Source of the DNA: Alteromonas lipotrueae
GTDB taxonomy: Bacteria > Pseudomonadota > Gammaproteobacteria > Enterobacterales > Alteromonadaceae
Assembly (NCBI RefSeq): GCF_019249215.1
Contig: NZ_JAESDI010000011.1
Coordinates: 62,001-126,000, forward strand
Reading direction: 5' to 3'
Length of the DNA stretch: 64,000 bases
Made by a program: the position numbers and the translations under genes. The notes under the pieces were generated by a model. It saw only the letters and a program-made list of their open reading frames with translations, had not been told where the DNA came from and made no database searches. Of this stretch, positions 18,844-29,834 are shown piece after piece; position 1 is the stretch's first letter, and the number at the start of each line of letters is the position of its first letter.

Positions 18844-20322
18844 ATGGCTAATTATTTCAATACCCTATCGCTACGCCAGCAGCTAGATCAGCTTGGCCGC
18901 TGCCGCTTCATGGCACGCGAAGAATTCGCTGACGGTTGTCAGTTCTTAAAAGGCAAGAAGATTGTCATTGTAGGCTGCGGTGCTCAAGGTCTTAACCAAG
19001 GCTTGAACATGCGTGACTCTGGGTTAGATGTTTCTTATGCGCTGCGTCAAGCAGCTATTGAAGAGCAACGTGACTCTTACAAACGTGCTACTAGCAATGG
19101 TTTCACTGTTGGCACTTATCAGGAACTAATTCCTAGTGCTGACTTGGTGTACAACCTAACACCTGATAAGCAGCATGCAAGCGTTGTAGAAGCGGTAATG
19201 CCGTTAATGCAAAAAGGCGCAACACTTGGATACTCACACGGCTTCAACATTGTTGAAGAAGGCCAACAAATCCGTAGCGATATTACGGTGGTTATGTGTG
19301 CACCTAAGTGCCCAGGTACAGAAGTACGTGAAGAATATAAACGTGGTTTCGGTGTACCAACTCTGATTGCCGTTCACCCTGAGAACGACCCTGAAAACAA
19401 GGGTTGGGATACTGCTAAAGCGTTAGCAAGTGCAACAGGTGGCGATCGTGCAGGTGTGCTTGAGTCTTCGTTTGTGGCAGAAGTTAAATCTGACCTTATG
19501 GGCGAGCAAACCATTCTATGTGGTATGCAACAAGTTGCTGCAGTACTTGCCTTTGAGAAAATGACCGCTGACGGTATTGACGCAGCGTATGCTGGTGCAC
19601 TTATTCAGTTCGGCCTAGAAGCTGTCACTGAAGCACTTAAAATTGGTGGCGTAACCAACATGATGGACCGCCTATCAAACCCAGCAAAAGTGAAAGCGTA
19701 CGATTTGTCAGAGCAACTTACTGACTTGCTTCGCCCACTATTTGAAAAGCATCAAGACGACATCATTAGCGGTGAGTTCTCTCGCACTATGATGGAAGAT
19801 TGGGCAAACGGCGATGCTAACCTACTTAGATGGCGCGAAGAAACCGGTGAAACTGGTTTTGAAAACGCACCTGTCTACGAAGGTGAAATCAGCGAGCAAG
19901 AATTCTTTGACCACGGCATTCTTTTAGTTGCCATGATCAAGTGCGGTGTAGAAGTAGCCTTCGACGTAATGGTTGAAGCGGGTATCTTACCTGAGTCTGC
20001 GTACTACGAATCACTGCATGAAACACCACTTATCTCTAATACCATTGCGCGTAAGCGTTTGTATGAAATGAACGTGGTAATTTCAGACACAGCAGAATAT
20101 GGAAACTACTTGTTTGCGAATGCAGCAATTCCAATTTTGCGTGAGAAATTTATGCCTACTATCGATACTTCAGTTATTGGTAAGGGATTGTCAGAAACCT
20201 CTAATCAGGTTGAAAACAAGCGCCTTGTTGATATTAACGAAGCTATTCGCACTCACGGTGTTGAGCAAGTAGGTAAGACCCTGCGTGGCTACATGACTGA
20301 CATGAAAGCCATCATCGGTTAG
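18844..20322 (+). CDS. ilvC: Ketol-acid reductoisomerase, NADPH-dependent, long form
   Basis: This 492-residue class II enzyme isomerises and reduces acetolactate and acetohydroxybutyrate in valine and isoleucine synthesis. The Rossmann motif is [11 protein letters not shown] (about residue 46). The Mg-binding and knotted domains carry [10 protein letters not shown] and [12 protein letters not shown]. The chosen start ([18 protein letters not shown]) matches the E. coli protein residue for residue in most positions. A frame extension six codons upstream was rejected. It is divergent from its activator gene and followed by a strong terminator. Confidence 0.98.
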   Translation: MANYFNTLSLRQQLDQLGRCRFMAREEFADGCQFLKGKKIVIVGCGAQGLNQGLNMRDSGLDVSYALRQAAIEEQRDSYKRATSNGFTVGTYQELIPSADLVYNLTPDKQHASVVEAVMPLMQKGATLGYSHGFNIVEEGQQIRSDITVVMCAPKCPGTEVREEYKRGFGVPTLIAVHPENDPENKGWDTAKALASATGGDRAGVLESSFVAEVKSDLMGEQTILCGMQQVAAVLAFEKMTADGIDAAYAGALIQFGLEAVTEALKIGGVTNMMDRLSNPAKVKAYDLSEQLTDLLRPLFEKHQDDIISGEFSRTMMEDWANGDANLLRWREETGETGFENAPVYEGEISEQEFFDHGILLVAMIKCGVEVAFDVMVEAGILPESAYYESLHETPLISNTIARKRLYEMNVVISDTAEYGNYLFANAAIPILREKFMPTIDTSVIGKGLSETSNQVENKRLVDINEAIRTHGVEQVGKTLRGYMTDMKAIIG

Positions 20323-20361
20323 GACAGTTTCTGTCGTTAGGTGCTTTATATAAGCCCTCTT

Positions 20362-20388
20362 GCCCGACCAATTTGGTCGGGCTTTTTT
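20362..20388 (+). terminator. Rho-independent terminator of ilvC
   Basis: A 9-bp GC-rich perfect stem (20362-20370 with 20374-20382) has a 3-base loop and is followed by six T, 40 bases after the ilvC stop. Confidence 0.93.
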
Positions 20389-20406
20389 ATGCCTGCTTGT
20401 TTTTAC

Positions 20407-21654
20407 TTATTCCCCGCACTCACGAACCCGCTCTGCATATCTCACCGCAAAGTAAGCCAACACAAAGAAGACAAAAAAGCCGACGCCTATAGGGTACAAA
20501 TTGCCGTCTAAAAAGCTATCGACGAACAGCGCAATAGGCACAGAAAATAGGCTTGAAAGAGAGCCGATAATAGCGGCACCAAGCCCTGCCATATCGCCTA
20601 ATGGCTGCATAGCAAGTGCGTTTAAGTTACCGAATAAAATACCCACAAAAAAGAAACCAACGAACATGGTAACAACGGTAAGCACAAGTGGCGGTAACCC
20701 GTCATAAGCGAGCAATAATCCAAGATAGACAACAGCAAACCCGTTAACCCCTTTAAGGGCAAAGCGACACAAGCGTCGCATGCCGAATTTCATTACCATG
20801 GTGCCGTTGAAATAAGACGCTAAACCAATCGAAAATGCCAGTACTGCGAATATGTAAGGAAACATATCGCCTACACCGTAATACACCTGAAAAATGGTTT
20901 GTGAGGCACTTAAATATGCCAAAAACGAACCAAAAATACCCGCCATCGCGAAGGTGTAACCCATTACCGTTGCGTGGGTAAGAATAAATTTTGATGACAA
21001 ATAAAACTGCTTAAATGAAAACGGCCTGCGTTTATACCGTGGCAAAGTCTCGCCTTGCCGGCTGAAAAACCATGTACCCGCTAATGTTGCCACAATCAAA
21101 AATAGGGTGAATATATGAAACCACCCCAAAAAGGCCATTACTGCTTGGCCCACCATGGGCGCTATCATAGGCACGAGGATAAACACCATCATAATAAATG
21201 ACATCACCCGCGCCATAGCGTCGCCCACGTACAAATCGCGAATAATCGCCATAGCGGCAATACGCGGCCCTGAAACACCAAAGGCTTGTATCACACGGCC
21301 CACCAGCATGGTCTCTAAATTAGTGGCCGACATGCACACAAAAGTGCCAATCGCAAAAATAAACAGCCCGATCAAAATGGTAAGCCTTCTACCACGACTA
21401 TCTGCAAATGGACCGAAGAACATCTGCCCAAAGGCCATTCCTATAAAGAAAACAGTCACAATAAGATGAGTATGGTGCGGCTCGTCTACGTTTAACGTTT
21501 CGCCTATTTGCAGTAGTGCAGGCAGCATAGCGTCAATGCTTAACGCCACCAGCGATGTCATGGTAGCCATCAGTGCTACAAATTCAATTAACCCTAAAGG
21601 GGGCTTTCCTTGAGGCTGGCCAGCATTAGGCACGGTCTCGCTTGAATGGGACAT
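20407..21654 (-). CDS. MFS exporter of the Bcr/CflA drug-resistance family
   Basis: This 415-residue major facilitator protein has twelve predicted helices. Motif A is visible as FGPFADSRGRRLTIL after helix 2, and the motif C-like segment VSGPRIAAMAIIRDLY follows helix 4, as in Bcr/CflA proton antiporters. The N-terminal 20 residues are a polar cytoplasmic tail. Family members export drugs or metabolites, and the substrate here is unknown. It converges with ilvC and is monocistronic. Confidence 0.88.
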   Translation of the reverse strand: MSHSSETVPNAGQPQGKPPLGLIEFVALMATMTSLVALSIDAMLPALLQIGETLNVDEPHHTHLIVTVFFIGMAFGQMFFGPFADSRGRRLTILIGLFIFAIGTFVCMSATNLETMLVGRVIQAFGVSGPRIAAMAIIRDLYVGDAMARVMSFIMMVFILVPMIAPMVGQAVMAFLGWFHIFTLFLIVATLAGTWFFSRQGETLPRYKRRPFSFKQFYLSSKFILTHATVMGYTFAMAGIFGSFLAYLSASQTIFQVYYGVGDMFPYIFAVLAFSIGLASYFNGTMVMKFGMRRLCRFALKGVNGFAVVYLGLLLAYDGLPPLVLTVVTMFVGFFFVGILFGNLNALAMQPLGDMAGLGAAIIGSLSSLFSVPIALFVDSFLDGNLYPIGVGFFVFFVLAYFAVRYAERVRECGE

Positions 21655-21769
21655 AATTTCTCTATTTAACGAAGAAGGGGGTATAAGTTGTGTTGCTCAG
21701 TGTGTTGATTGCCACGTTAGTGCATCATAATTGCACGCTAATCGGCAGAATTGTAACGTAAAGATGAAC

Positions 21770-21815
21770 AAAAAGCCGCCAGTTTCACACGATTTGGTCG
21801 TGGAACTTGGCGGCT
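21770..21815 (-). terminator. Terminator of the S9 peptidase gene
   Basis: A long imperfect hairpin (AGCCGCCA arm at 21774-21781, matching arm at 21807-21814, interior partly paired) ends on the minus strand with five T. It lies 35 bases past the stop of the S9 peptidase gene. Confidence 0.8.
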
Positions 21816-21849
21816 CTGGCTTTTTTAAGCGTACAGTGTGAAAAAAGGT

Positions 21850-23835
21850 TTATTCTGTTTTCAAATACTTATCTAAGAATGCATCCATTTCAGCAAAGAA
21901 GCGATGACGATTACCCTGTATAGACAAGTAATGGTCGCCCGATTCTAGCTCGACATATTTAAATGTTTTATCTAAATCTTCTAGTTCGTCAGCCATGTAA
22001 CGGCTTTGCAATGGTCTAACGATGCGATCTTCTTCGCCATGTACCAGTAAAATAGGCGTTTTTATCCCTTCTGCGTTGTAATAAGGTGACCGCGATTCCA
22101 AGTCGTCAAAGTCGTCACCAATTTGTTCTTTCACCAAATCTGAATTTACAAAGCGTCTGGCGTGAATAACGATATGCTTTAGCGAACTAACACCAGCAAA
22201 GCTGACTGCACATTGAAACAATTCAGGCGTTTTCACCGCCGCCATTAGCGCTGCATAGCCACCATAGCTCGCGCCAACAATACACATATTGTCTTTAGTG
22301 GCATAGCCTTGCTCAACCATCCAGTTTGCTGCATCTGTAATGTCATCTTGCATCGACAACCCCCAGCTTTTCATCTGGCTTTGTGCAAAGTCAAACCCAT
22401 AACCTTCCGACCCTCTAAAGTTAGGGCGAAGCACCGCGTACCCCTTGTTAGTAAAGTACGATGTCCAGTAATCGAAACCGCTAAAGTCTCGCGCACCTGG
22501 GCCACCGTGAGGGTGAATAATCGTTGGAAACGGCCCTTTACCTTTAGGCAAGGTTAAGTAAGCTTCAATTTCCATATCGTCACGGGCAGTGTAAGTAATC
22601 AGGTTATGCTCGGTCAGCATGCCTTCTTCAATTTTAGAGTACTGCTGAAACAAGAAATCTAGTGACCCTTTATCTCGATCACCTATGAAATAGGCGCCTG
22701 GCATAGTGTCTGACTCAGAATAAACAATATATTTTTTCTCATCACGGCTAAAGCTAACGAGTGTATTGGAATAGTCGACCAGCGCTTCGTCTAAGCCGTT
22801 TTGCAGGGCAACATAGCGCTCGTCCCAGTAATGTCTACCATAGTGACGAATACCAATAGCATCGTTGGTAACAGGGGAGTAGATTAAACTGCCATCAACG
22901 TCATAACCTTCATCAGAAAAAATTTCTGTATGCTCATTGGTCTCAAGGTTTAGCGTAAATAAGGCTTTGTAGTCACCCTTGTAGCCGCGATAGTAAAGAA
23001 TGTTGGGGTCGAGACCGAACCCGAGAGGCATTTCACCTTTTTCACTCATGGCATTGTAACTGAACAGGGTGCGCCAACTATCATCTTCTTTAAGCAAAAC
23101 GTGGCGCTCACCGCTGTCATAATCTAACGTGGTACCCACACGAACATTATGCTGTCTATCAACTATCCAGTCTCTGATACTGCGCTTCCCACGCTCCAAC
23201 CTAGAGGTGCTGCCAGTATAAACATTAACTTTATATACAGAGGGAAGAGCGAATACTTCTACATCGATGGCCATTAAGATGTGTTCCGGATCATCAGGTA
23301 GCCAATCAATCACATTGTCTTGAAATTGGGGAATACGATTAGGGTCTGCCGCTCTTCGTTTCAGTCTTCGCCAATCTAAAAGGTGTTTAGGTTTTTCGCC
23401 TTGCGCATCGAAGTTCATAGCGAGTAGACGAGTATCATAAACCCGCGTATTACCGCGACGACTTTCATAACGAGCACTAATAACTATTCGCTCATCGTTA
23501 ACCCACCGGTACCAATTGATCTTAACTTTTTCATTATCAGAATGAATAAGGTAATGAAACTTGCCGGTAGACAGGTCGACAGTGGCTAAAACCGATAATT
23601 CATCAGGTTCGTTAACGTTCTTCACAAACGCAATTTTATCACCTTTAGGCGACAATGCAGGCCTTCGATAAGCCGGTAAAGCACTAAATACGGTGTAAGG
23701 CAGGGGAGCTGAAACACTTTCTATTGGCTTGGCCGTATTTTCGTCACTAAGCGAGGAAAAGCTTATTAAGCTGAATGAAAATAGAACCACTAAAGAGGTA
23801 ACTGAGTGAATACACGAGAACAAACGACAGCGCAT
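21850..23835 (-). CDS. Secreted S9-family serine peptidase (prolyl oligopeptidase type)
   Basis: This 661-residue protein has a signal peptide (hydrophobic core at about 10-28). An N-terminal propeller-like region (about 50-400) with repeated short beta segments follows. The C-terminal alpha/beta hydrolase has the nucleophile in GASYGGYAA (about residue 520), the Asp in HGEEDRIV (about 605) and the His in SGDHYLS (about 640). HPHGGPGARDFSGF is the oxyanion region of dipeptidyl-aminopeptidase/acylaminoacyl-peptidase types. It probably cleaves short peptides in the periplasm. Monocistronic. Confidence 0.93.
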   Translation of the reverse strand: MRCRLFSCIHSVTSLVVLFSFSLISFSSLSDENTAKPIESVSAPLPYTVFSALPAYRRPALSPKGDKIAFVKNVNEPDELSVLATVDLSTGKFHYLIHSDNEKVKINWYRWVNDERIVISARYESRRGNTRVYDTRLLAMNFDAQGEKPKHLLDWRRLKRRAADPNRIPQFQDNVIDWLPDDPEHILMAIDVEVFALPSVYKVNVYTGSTSRLERGKRSIRDWIVDRQHNVRVGTTLDYDSGERHVLLKEDDSWRTLFSYNAMSEKGEMPLGFGLDPNILYYRGYKGDYKALFTLNLETNEHTEIFSDEGYDVDGSLIYSPVTNDAIGIRHYGRHYWDERYVALQNGLDEALVDYSNTLVSFSRDEKKYIVYSESDTMPGAYFIGDRDKGSLDFLFQQYSKIEEGMLTEHNLITYTARDDMEIEAYLTLPKGKGPFPTIIHPHGGPGARDFSGFDYWTSYFTNKGYAVLRPNFRGSEGYGFDFAQSQMKSWGLSMQDDITDAANWMVEQGYATKDNMCIVGASYGGYAALMAAVKTPELFQCAVSFAGVSSLKHIVIHARRFVNSDLVKEQIGDDFDDLESRSPYYNAEGIKTPILLVHGEEDRIVRPLQSRYMADELEDLDKTFKYVELESGDHYLSIQGNRHRFFAEMDAFLDKYLKTE

Positions 23836-24168
23836 ATATTTTCCTTTGCTTATTAATAACCCGTATTGAACTATTCATCCTGTGATTAGCTCGAAGTTTC
23901 TACCACTATACAACATTTTATAATTTAAAAAGAAAGTTCAATTGTAATAATTGGTTACATTCAGACAAAACACTACACTAAAAAGTGCTTAACATTAACC
24001 TGTACTTTAGTTGTGCTTTTTTACTAAATACACAGTATACAAAGGGGTATGGTATTATCAGCATCGTCGATGCTGTGTTGCTTATCTCGTATCATATTAG
24101 CGCCCCCTTTTTCGTAAAGGCTGAAACCGCGCCGTCTCTTTTTTTGCTACAAGGAATCGCATTTTTCA
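23836..24168. other. Divergent intergenic region between the S9 peptidase gene and tamA
   Basis: These 333 AT-rich bases separate two outward genes and must carry both promoters. A frame of 77 codons (23985-24218) runs into tamA in another frame but has no ribosome site or recognisable sequence. I see no operator or RNA gene. Confidence 0.4.
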
Positions 24169-25983
24169 ATGCCACTGTGCTTTATATCTTCTTTAAAAAC
24201 GCTGCTAACGGGTATTAAAGCCTGGCGCTACCAAGGGTATGCTCTTCGGTTTTTATCGCTGTGCCTATTGGTAATTTTTATCGCCTCAGCTCAAGCGGTT
24301 ACCTATAAAATCAATGGGGTAAAGCAAGACAAGCTTAAAGATAATATTCGCTTGCACTTGAATAATTTAGATGTAGAAACTGAACTACTGAACGATCCAT
24401 TCTGGCAGGACGAGGTTATCGCTACAGTAGCCACCGCTGTGCAGCCCTTTGGCTATTACAATAGCAATGCAACGGTAGAAGTCACCAAGAACGATGAGGT
24501 CGTTGTAACCGTTTCACTTAGCGACCCTCTTCTTGTATCAAAAGTCACTCGAGAAATTATTGGTGTAGGCCGAGAAGATAGCGACTTTAGAAGCCGTTTT
24601 AATGCGTTTTCACTTAAAGAAGGAGATGTACTTAATCAGCCCGCTTACGAGTCGTTTAAGTCATCGATGTTCAATTATGCCTTATCTCATGGTTACTTCG
24701 ATTTTTATTGGCAGGCCACGCGGTTAGATTTAGTCAGAGAAGAAAAAGAAGCTAACATTCTCCTCATTGCCCAAAGCGGCTCTCGTTATAACTTTGGTAA
24801 ATTAAAATTCATTGGGGAAGACAAAGCGAAAGCGATTATCAAACGACTAACTCCGTTTGAAGAAGGCGAGCCTTATTCCTCAGCAAAATTGTCTGACTTC
24901 AACCGTTCATTAAATCAATCAGGGTATTTCAACCGTGTTATTGCACGGCCTGTAGTGAGTGACGCTGAGGGACTGAATGTCCCTATTGAAGTTTCGTTAG
25001 CACATCGTCCTCGTGATGCTTTTGATGTCTCTATCGGTGCTGCTACCGACACAGGTCCACGTGTTACATTAGGCTGGGAGCGCCCTTGGTTAAATGATCG
25101 CGGTCATTCTATTTCCTCCGATATTTTTATCTCTCAACCCGAGCAATCGGTTACGGCTGACTATCGCATTCCTATGCAGAATATCACCAAAGATTACGTT
25201 AGCTTTGAAGCGGGTTATCAGTTCATTGAATATAGTAACACTTCGTTTGAAAGTGAAACCTTATCGCTTGCTGCCCACCGTTACTTTCAAGAAAATCATT
25301 CGCCATGGCAACACGATGGATCTATCACCTATTTACGAGAAACCTATGATCAAGGTGACACTGACAACAACACAACGTCACTCATACTGCCAGGCTACTC
25401 TATTACCTACGTTACCAAAGATAACGACCTTAATATTAACAACGGCAATTATTTTCAGTTTTTAACCCAAGTAGGGCGAGATAATCTTGGCTCTGACATC
25501 AATATTGTGAAATCTGTAATGGAAGGCATGGTCATTCGTACATTTTTTGATGTGCATCGGGTGTCTATTCGGGGCGAGCTCGGCGCAATAAAAACCAATG
25601 ATTTTTCGCAAATACCTACATCACTGCGGTTTTATGCTGGTGGCGACCAAAGTGTTCGAGGCTTCGATTATCGAGAAATATCTCCTACCGATGAGGTTAT
25701 CGACCCTGAAACCGGTGACATCGTAACCGATGCTATTGGCGGAAAATACTTGGCCACGGCTAGCGTGGAATATGCCTATCGCATTGCACAAAATTGGCGT
25801 ATTGCGGCCTTTACTGATGCGGGCACAGCAACCAATGATTTAGATACTACATTAACTTACAGCGTGGGGACGGGGTTTCACTGGCTGTCTCCCATAGGTC
25901 CAGTTCGGGTATACGTAGCCCGAGGCTTTGCGCCAGATGAAAAGACATGGCAACTGCACCTGATGTTGGGGCCTGAGTTATGA
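24169..25983 (+). CDS. tamA: TamA, outer-membrane Omp85 protein of the TAM complex
   Basis: This 604-residue BamA paralogue works with TamB in inserting autotransporters and other proteins, and possibly in lipid transport, at the outer membrane. A long n-region and a hydrophobic signal (about 27-42, ending AQAVTY) are followed by three POTRA-like domains (about 45-265). The C-terminal barrel contains the Omp85 loop-6 motif RFYAGGDQSVRGFDY (about 485) and ends in LMLGPEL. It overlaps tamB by four bases. Confidence 0.96.
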   Translation: MPLCFISSLKTLLTGIKAWRYQGYALRFLSLCLLVIFIASAQAVTYKINGVKQDKLKDNIRLHLNNLDVETELLNDPFWQDEVIATVATAVQPFGYYNSNATVEVTKNDEVVVTVSLSDPLLVSKVTREIIGVGREDSDFRSRFNAFSLKEGDVLNQPAYESFKSSMFNYALSHGYFDFYWQATRLDLVREEKEANILLIAQSGSRYNFGKLKFIGEDKAKAIIKRLTPFEEGEPYSSAKLSDFNRSLNQSGYFNRVIARPVVSDAEGLNVPIEVSLAHRPRDAFDVSIGAATDTGPRVTLGWERPWLNDRGHSISSDIFISQPEQSVTADYRIPMQNITKDYVSFEAGYQFIEYSNTSFESETLSLAAHRYFQENHSPWQHDGSITYLRETYDQGDTDNNTTSLILPGYSITYVTKDNDLNINNGNYFQFLTQVGRDNLGSDINIVKSVMEGMVIRTFFDVHRVSIRGELGAIKTNDFSQIPTSLRFYAGGDQSVRGFDYREISPTDEVIDPETGDIVTDAIGGKYLATASVEYAYRIAQNWRIAAFTDAGTATNDLDTTLTYSVGTGFHWLSPIGPVRVYVARGFAPDEKTWQLHLMLGPEL

Positions 25984-28900
25984 GAAAGCGAACGATTTCA
26001 ACCATTCTATTAACGCCTGTAATTATCGTAGTGTTTGTTTATGGTTTATTAATTAGTCCATTAGGTGGGCCGACCATTCGCGTTATTGCCAATAACCTAG
26101 TGAATGGGCTAAGTATTAAGAGCATTGAGGGCGGCCTTGCTGACAACATCACCATTTCACATGTAAAGTGGGAAAATGCACAGTGGCGGGTGCACGCTGA
26201 CTATGTGTACCTTGATGTCACGTGGCGCTGTATTTTTGAACCTAGAGTCTGCGTGAACGAAATGAATGCCAACGATATTATTGTTGAGCAATTAAGCACT
26301 TCACCGAAAGCAGAATCAACCGAAGAAACAGGAAGTTTTACGCTGCCTTTACCTATTGAGGTAAGCCTAGCCAAGGTTGAGCGCTTTGCGCTAAAAATGC
26401 CGGGGGAGACGGTTGAATTAGGAAAATTAAGCTTAGATGATTTCTTGGGTAACGATACGCTGGCGATTTCATCGTTATCGCTTGAAAATTTAGCCGTTAC
26501 CCTTCATCAAGATGAAGTTTCCTCTCAAGCGACAGCCAGTTCAAGTAACGCTAACAATAGTGATGCTGCCTCTGAGACTTATGCTAGTAACTCTAACAAT
26601 GCACCTGAAAGTCGTACTGACAATAGTGCCACTAACAAATCACTGCCAAAGTCCTATTCGCTATCGTACACCGCTCCAGAACTGCCGACGGTTTCATCGC
26701 CTATTCCAATAAAAATCGGTGAGTTTTCATTGACCAATGGCACATTAAACCAAGGCGATTCAGCCCAAACCTTATCGGTATTCGCTTTTGAGGATTTTGA
26801 ATTCGCGAATGCCAGTGTGTCCCTCGCCAATTTGAATGTGGAACACCCTCAAGGAACACTTAGTGGTGACATAGCCATTACCCTAGATGGTGCCTATCCG
26901 TTGTCAGTTTCACTGAACGGTAGCGGCCTTATAAGCGACAACCAGCAGCAAGTAGACTTTCAAGCATCAGGGTCGTTAGCAGCACTTGAAGCTGACCTTA
27001 AAACTGAAGGGGCGATGAATGCAAAAGTGAATTTGTCAGCCGATGTACTTAGCGACAACCTGCCCATTTCATTTAGCGCAACGTGGAAAAAACAACCCTT
27101 ACCAACCATGAAATCCGGCACCTTACACGATGGCGCGCTAACCCTTAATGGCACCATGGGCGACTACCTCTTAGATGGCGGCGCTGCAGCTACCTTGCCT
27201 GATATCGGCAAGGTGCCTGTGGCGCTAAATGTGGTGCTAAAAGAACATAATATTTTTGTGAACGAGGCCAAAATTGAAGCATTGGAAGGCAGTATTAGTA
27301 ATACCGGCACCTTGTATTTAGATGAGGCTATCTCTTGGGAAGGAAACACCACTTTTACCAATGTCTCTGGTGTTCAGTTTTCCAAGTACGCGCCAGCGCA
27401 ATTAGAGGGCGGTTTTACCAGTGTGATGCAGTACACAGAAAAAGGCCCCCACGTCAGTATTCGGGAATTAGATCTTAAAGGCATTTTGCAAAACAAGCCC
27501 TTTTCAGTAGCGGGCGCTTTCGTTTATTCCGGCCCCAGCGACTTGCTTGTTGCCTCACTTACCGTAGAGCAAGCCGACAATAAAATTGATGTTATAGGTC
27601 AACTGCTAAACAAACGCTATATCAACGCCGATATTGGCCTTAATGTAGCGGCCATTGCCGACCTTTACCCTGAAATAGCTGGAGCGATTTCTGGCAACAT
27701 AAAAGCCACCGGTCCGTGGACTAACCCTATTGCGACCGGCGCACTTAATTTTTCAAATATTACGGTGTCGCCAGCGCTTTCAAACGCAGTAGCCCAACAA
27801 GGCGAAATCAACGGCAAGCTTGTCATCGACGGCTCATACACAGACCATAAGGCCGACCTTGATGTAACCATACCGGAACATAGTGTTGCCCTAAGCGTTG
27901 CAGGAAAATGGCAAGACAACACATGGGCAGGACAGTTAGAACAGAGCAAACTAAAGCTCGCAAACATGCAATGGGCGTTATCTTCTCCTTTTGCGCTAAA
28001 TATAGGCAGCGCCCCCTTTAGCGCAAGCGTGGGCGAACACTGCTGGCACTCTAGGGAAGATGGTGAGCTTTGTATCACCAGCTTGAACTACCAAGAGAAT
28101 AAAGCGAAGTGGAATGTATGGGCCAAGGCATTACCTGTGGGGTTATGGGCATACGAGCTTGCGCCAGATATGATAGCGGCAGCCGCACCGGCAACCTTAT
28201 CGATGAAAACCCAAGGGCAATATTCTCAAGCCGATCCTATCGATGCGACTTTTACGGCGTCTTTATCACCTGCCACCTGGCAGTTAGGAAAAGAAAGGCC
28301 ACTAGCAATAACGGTTAACTCTGTGGAAACAACAGGAACGTTCAGGCAAGGAGAGCTTAAGTCCCAGTCGCTTATTAACAGTGAAGATTTAGGTAATGCC
28401 ACCCTTAATGTAAATACGTCTCCCTTTGAAACGCGCAAACCCATTAGCGGTAACCTAGAACTGGTTAACATTGATGTAGCGCCACTGAAGCCTTTATCTC
28501 CAGCTATTCGCACCCTCACAGGTGTGATGAATGGCACTATCACATTGGCTGGGTTTATCGACTCACCAGACCTCACGGGTGAATTACAAATAGAAAACGG
28601 CGCCATTGATATTCAGGACACGCCAGTGTCATTAGAAAACTGGACTCAATCAATTACGTTAAACGGACAACAAGCCAACTTCGACGGCACGTTTTTGCTG
28701 GGCGGTGGAAAAGGGGCGCTAAACGGCGATCTCAATTGGTCTGATGTACCAAGCGCGAATATTAATTTGAAAGGTGACAAATTTGAGGTGCGCCAGCCCA
28801 ATATGCGTTTACGGGTATCGCCAGATTTGAAAGTAGCGGCTACCGCTGACAAGGTTGATGTAACAGGCAGTGTAAATATACCGTGGGCGCGAATAGAAGT

Positions 28901-29834
28901 TGAGTCGCTACCTGAAAGCGCGGTGTCACCGTCTAAAGATGTTCACCTTCGCGGCGAACCCCCCAAAGAAGAGCCCCTTGATATTGTGCATGCGTCTGTG
29001 ATGGTCAATATTGATAAAGCTAAAACCGGTGAAGTGAAGCTGGAAGCATTTGGTTTAACGGCAAGCTTACACGGTGGTGTAAAAGTGAATAACCAACCCG
29101 CCTTGGTGGGATTTGGTGATTTACAAATACTCAACGGCCGTTATAACGCCTATGGTCAGCAACTTGTTATTCAAACGGGTGAAGTACAGTTTAATGGTCC
29201 TATCGATCAGCCTATGCTGCTGATTGAAGCCATTCGCGACCCAGATAAAACTGACGATGATGTGATTGCCGGCATTAGGATAGACGGGGCAGCCGATTCT
29301 CCTAGTATTAATTTGTTCTCTGAACCTGCCATGGATCAGCAAAACGTACTCTCGTACCTGCTTACAGGGTCGGGGCCAGACGCTGAAAGCGAAGATCCTA
29401 ACTACGCTGCATTGCTAGTGGGTTTTGGGCTTTCAAATACCAAAACCTTAACTGGCCAAGTTGGCAAAGCATTAGGTATTGATGATTTCAGCTTAAGCAC
29501 TAACGAGAACAAACTATCTGTAACTGGCCAGATTAACGACAGGTTAACGGCTGAATACAACGTGGATGTGGGGTTAAGCAACAATGACTCAAGCAGCACC
29601 CTCCGCCGTCGGCAAGAACCACCCGATTTAGCATTGCGATACCGCTTGCTGCCTCGTTTGTTTTTAGAAGCGGTACAAACCACCATTGAAGATCAGTCTG
29701 AATTCGCTTTAGATTTATATTATGAATTCTTCTTAGGTGAAGAGAAAGACGATGATGTTGTTAGCAAGGATGAAAGCAGCGATACCAGTAACGGTGAAGC
29801 TGCTACCCCAAAAGCCGCGAACAGCAAAAATTAG
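25980..29834 (+). CDS. tamB: TamB, inner-membrane-anchored translocation/assembly protein
   Basis: This 1284-residue protein has one N-terminal membrane helix (about 7-28). A very long periplasmic repetitive beta region forms the elongated taco-like groove of TamB/AsmA-type proteins. The conserved C-terminal DUF490 block (from about 950; LYYEFFLGEE near the end) contacts TamA. A Ser/Asn-rich spacer (about 180-225) lacks regular structure. The ATGA overlap with tamA couples their translation. The acidic Ser-rich tail after about 1255 is variable in the family. Confidence 0.95.
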   Translation: MRKRTISTILLTPVIIVVFVYGLLISPLGGPTIRVIANNLVNGLSIKSIEGGLADNITISHVKWENAQWRVHADYVYLDVTWRCIFEPRVCVNEMNANDIIVEQLSTSPKAESTEETGSFTLPLPIEVSLAKVERFALKMPGETVELGKLSLDDFLGNDTLAISSLSLENLAVTLHQDEVSSQATASSSNANNSDAASETYASNSNNAPESRTDNSATNKSLPKSYSLSYTAPELPTVSSPIPIKIGEFSLTNGTLNQGDSAQTLSVFAFEDFEFANASVSLANLNVEHPQGTLSGDIAITLDGAYPLSVSLNGSGLISDNQQQVDFQASGSLAALEADLKTEGAMNAKVNLSADVLSDNLPISFSATWKKQPLPTMKSGTLHDGALTLNGTMGDYLLDGGAAATLPDIGKVPVALNVVLKEHNIFVNEAKIEALEGSISNTGTLYLDEAISWEGNTTFTNVSGVQFSKYAPAQLEGGFTSVMQYTEKGPHVSIRELDLKGILQNKPFSVAGAFVYSGPSDLLVASLTVEQADNKIDVIGQLLNKRYINADIGLNVAAIADLYPEIAGAISGNIKATGPWTNPIATGALNFSNITVSPALSNAVAQQGEINGKLVIDGSYTDHKADLDVTIPEHSVALSVAGKWQDNTWAGQLEQSKLKLANMQWALSSPFALNIGSAPFSASVGEHCWHSREDGELCITSLNYQENKAKWNVWAKALPVGLWAYELAPDMIAAAAPATLSMKTQGQYSQADPIDATFTASLSPATWQLGKERPLAITVNSVETTGTFRQGELKSQSLINSEDLGNATLNVNTSPFETRKPISGNLELVNIDVAPLKPLSPAIRTLTGVMNGTITLAGFIDSPDLTGELQIENGAIDIQDTPVSLENWTQSITLNGQQANFDGTFLLGGGKGALNGDLNWSDVPSANINLKGDKFEVRQPNMRLRVSPDLKVAATADKVDVTGSVNIPWARIEVESLPESAVSPSKDVHLRGEPPKEEPLDIVHASVMVNIDKAKTGEVKLEAFGLTASLHGGVKVNNQPALVGFGDLQILNGRYNAYGQQLVIQTGEVQFNGPIDQPMLLIEAIRDPDKTDDDVIAGIRIDGAADSPSINLFSEPAMDQQNVLSYLLTGSGPDAESEDPNYAALLVGFGLSNTKTLTGQVGKALGIDDFSLSTNENKLSVTGQINDRLTAEYNVDVGLSNNDSSSTLRRRQEPPDLALRYRLLPRLFLEAVQTTIEDQSEFALDLYYEFFLGEEKDDDVVSKDESSDTSNGEAATPKAANSKN

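Noticed and set aside
23985-24218. 77-codon frame upstream of tamA
   Set aside because: It overlaps the tamA start in another frame and shows no ribosome site or recognisable motif.
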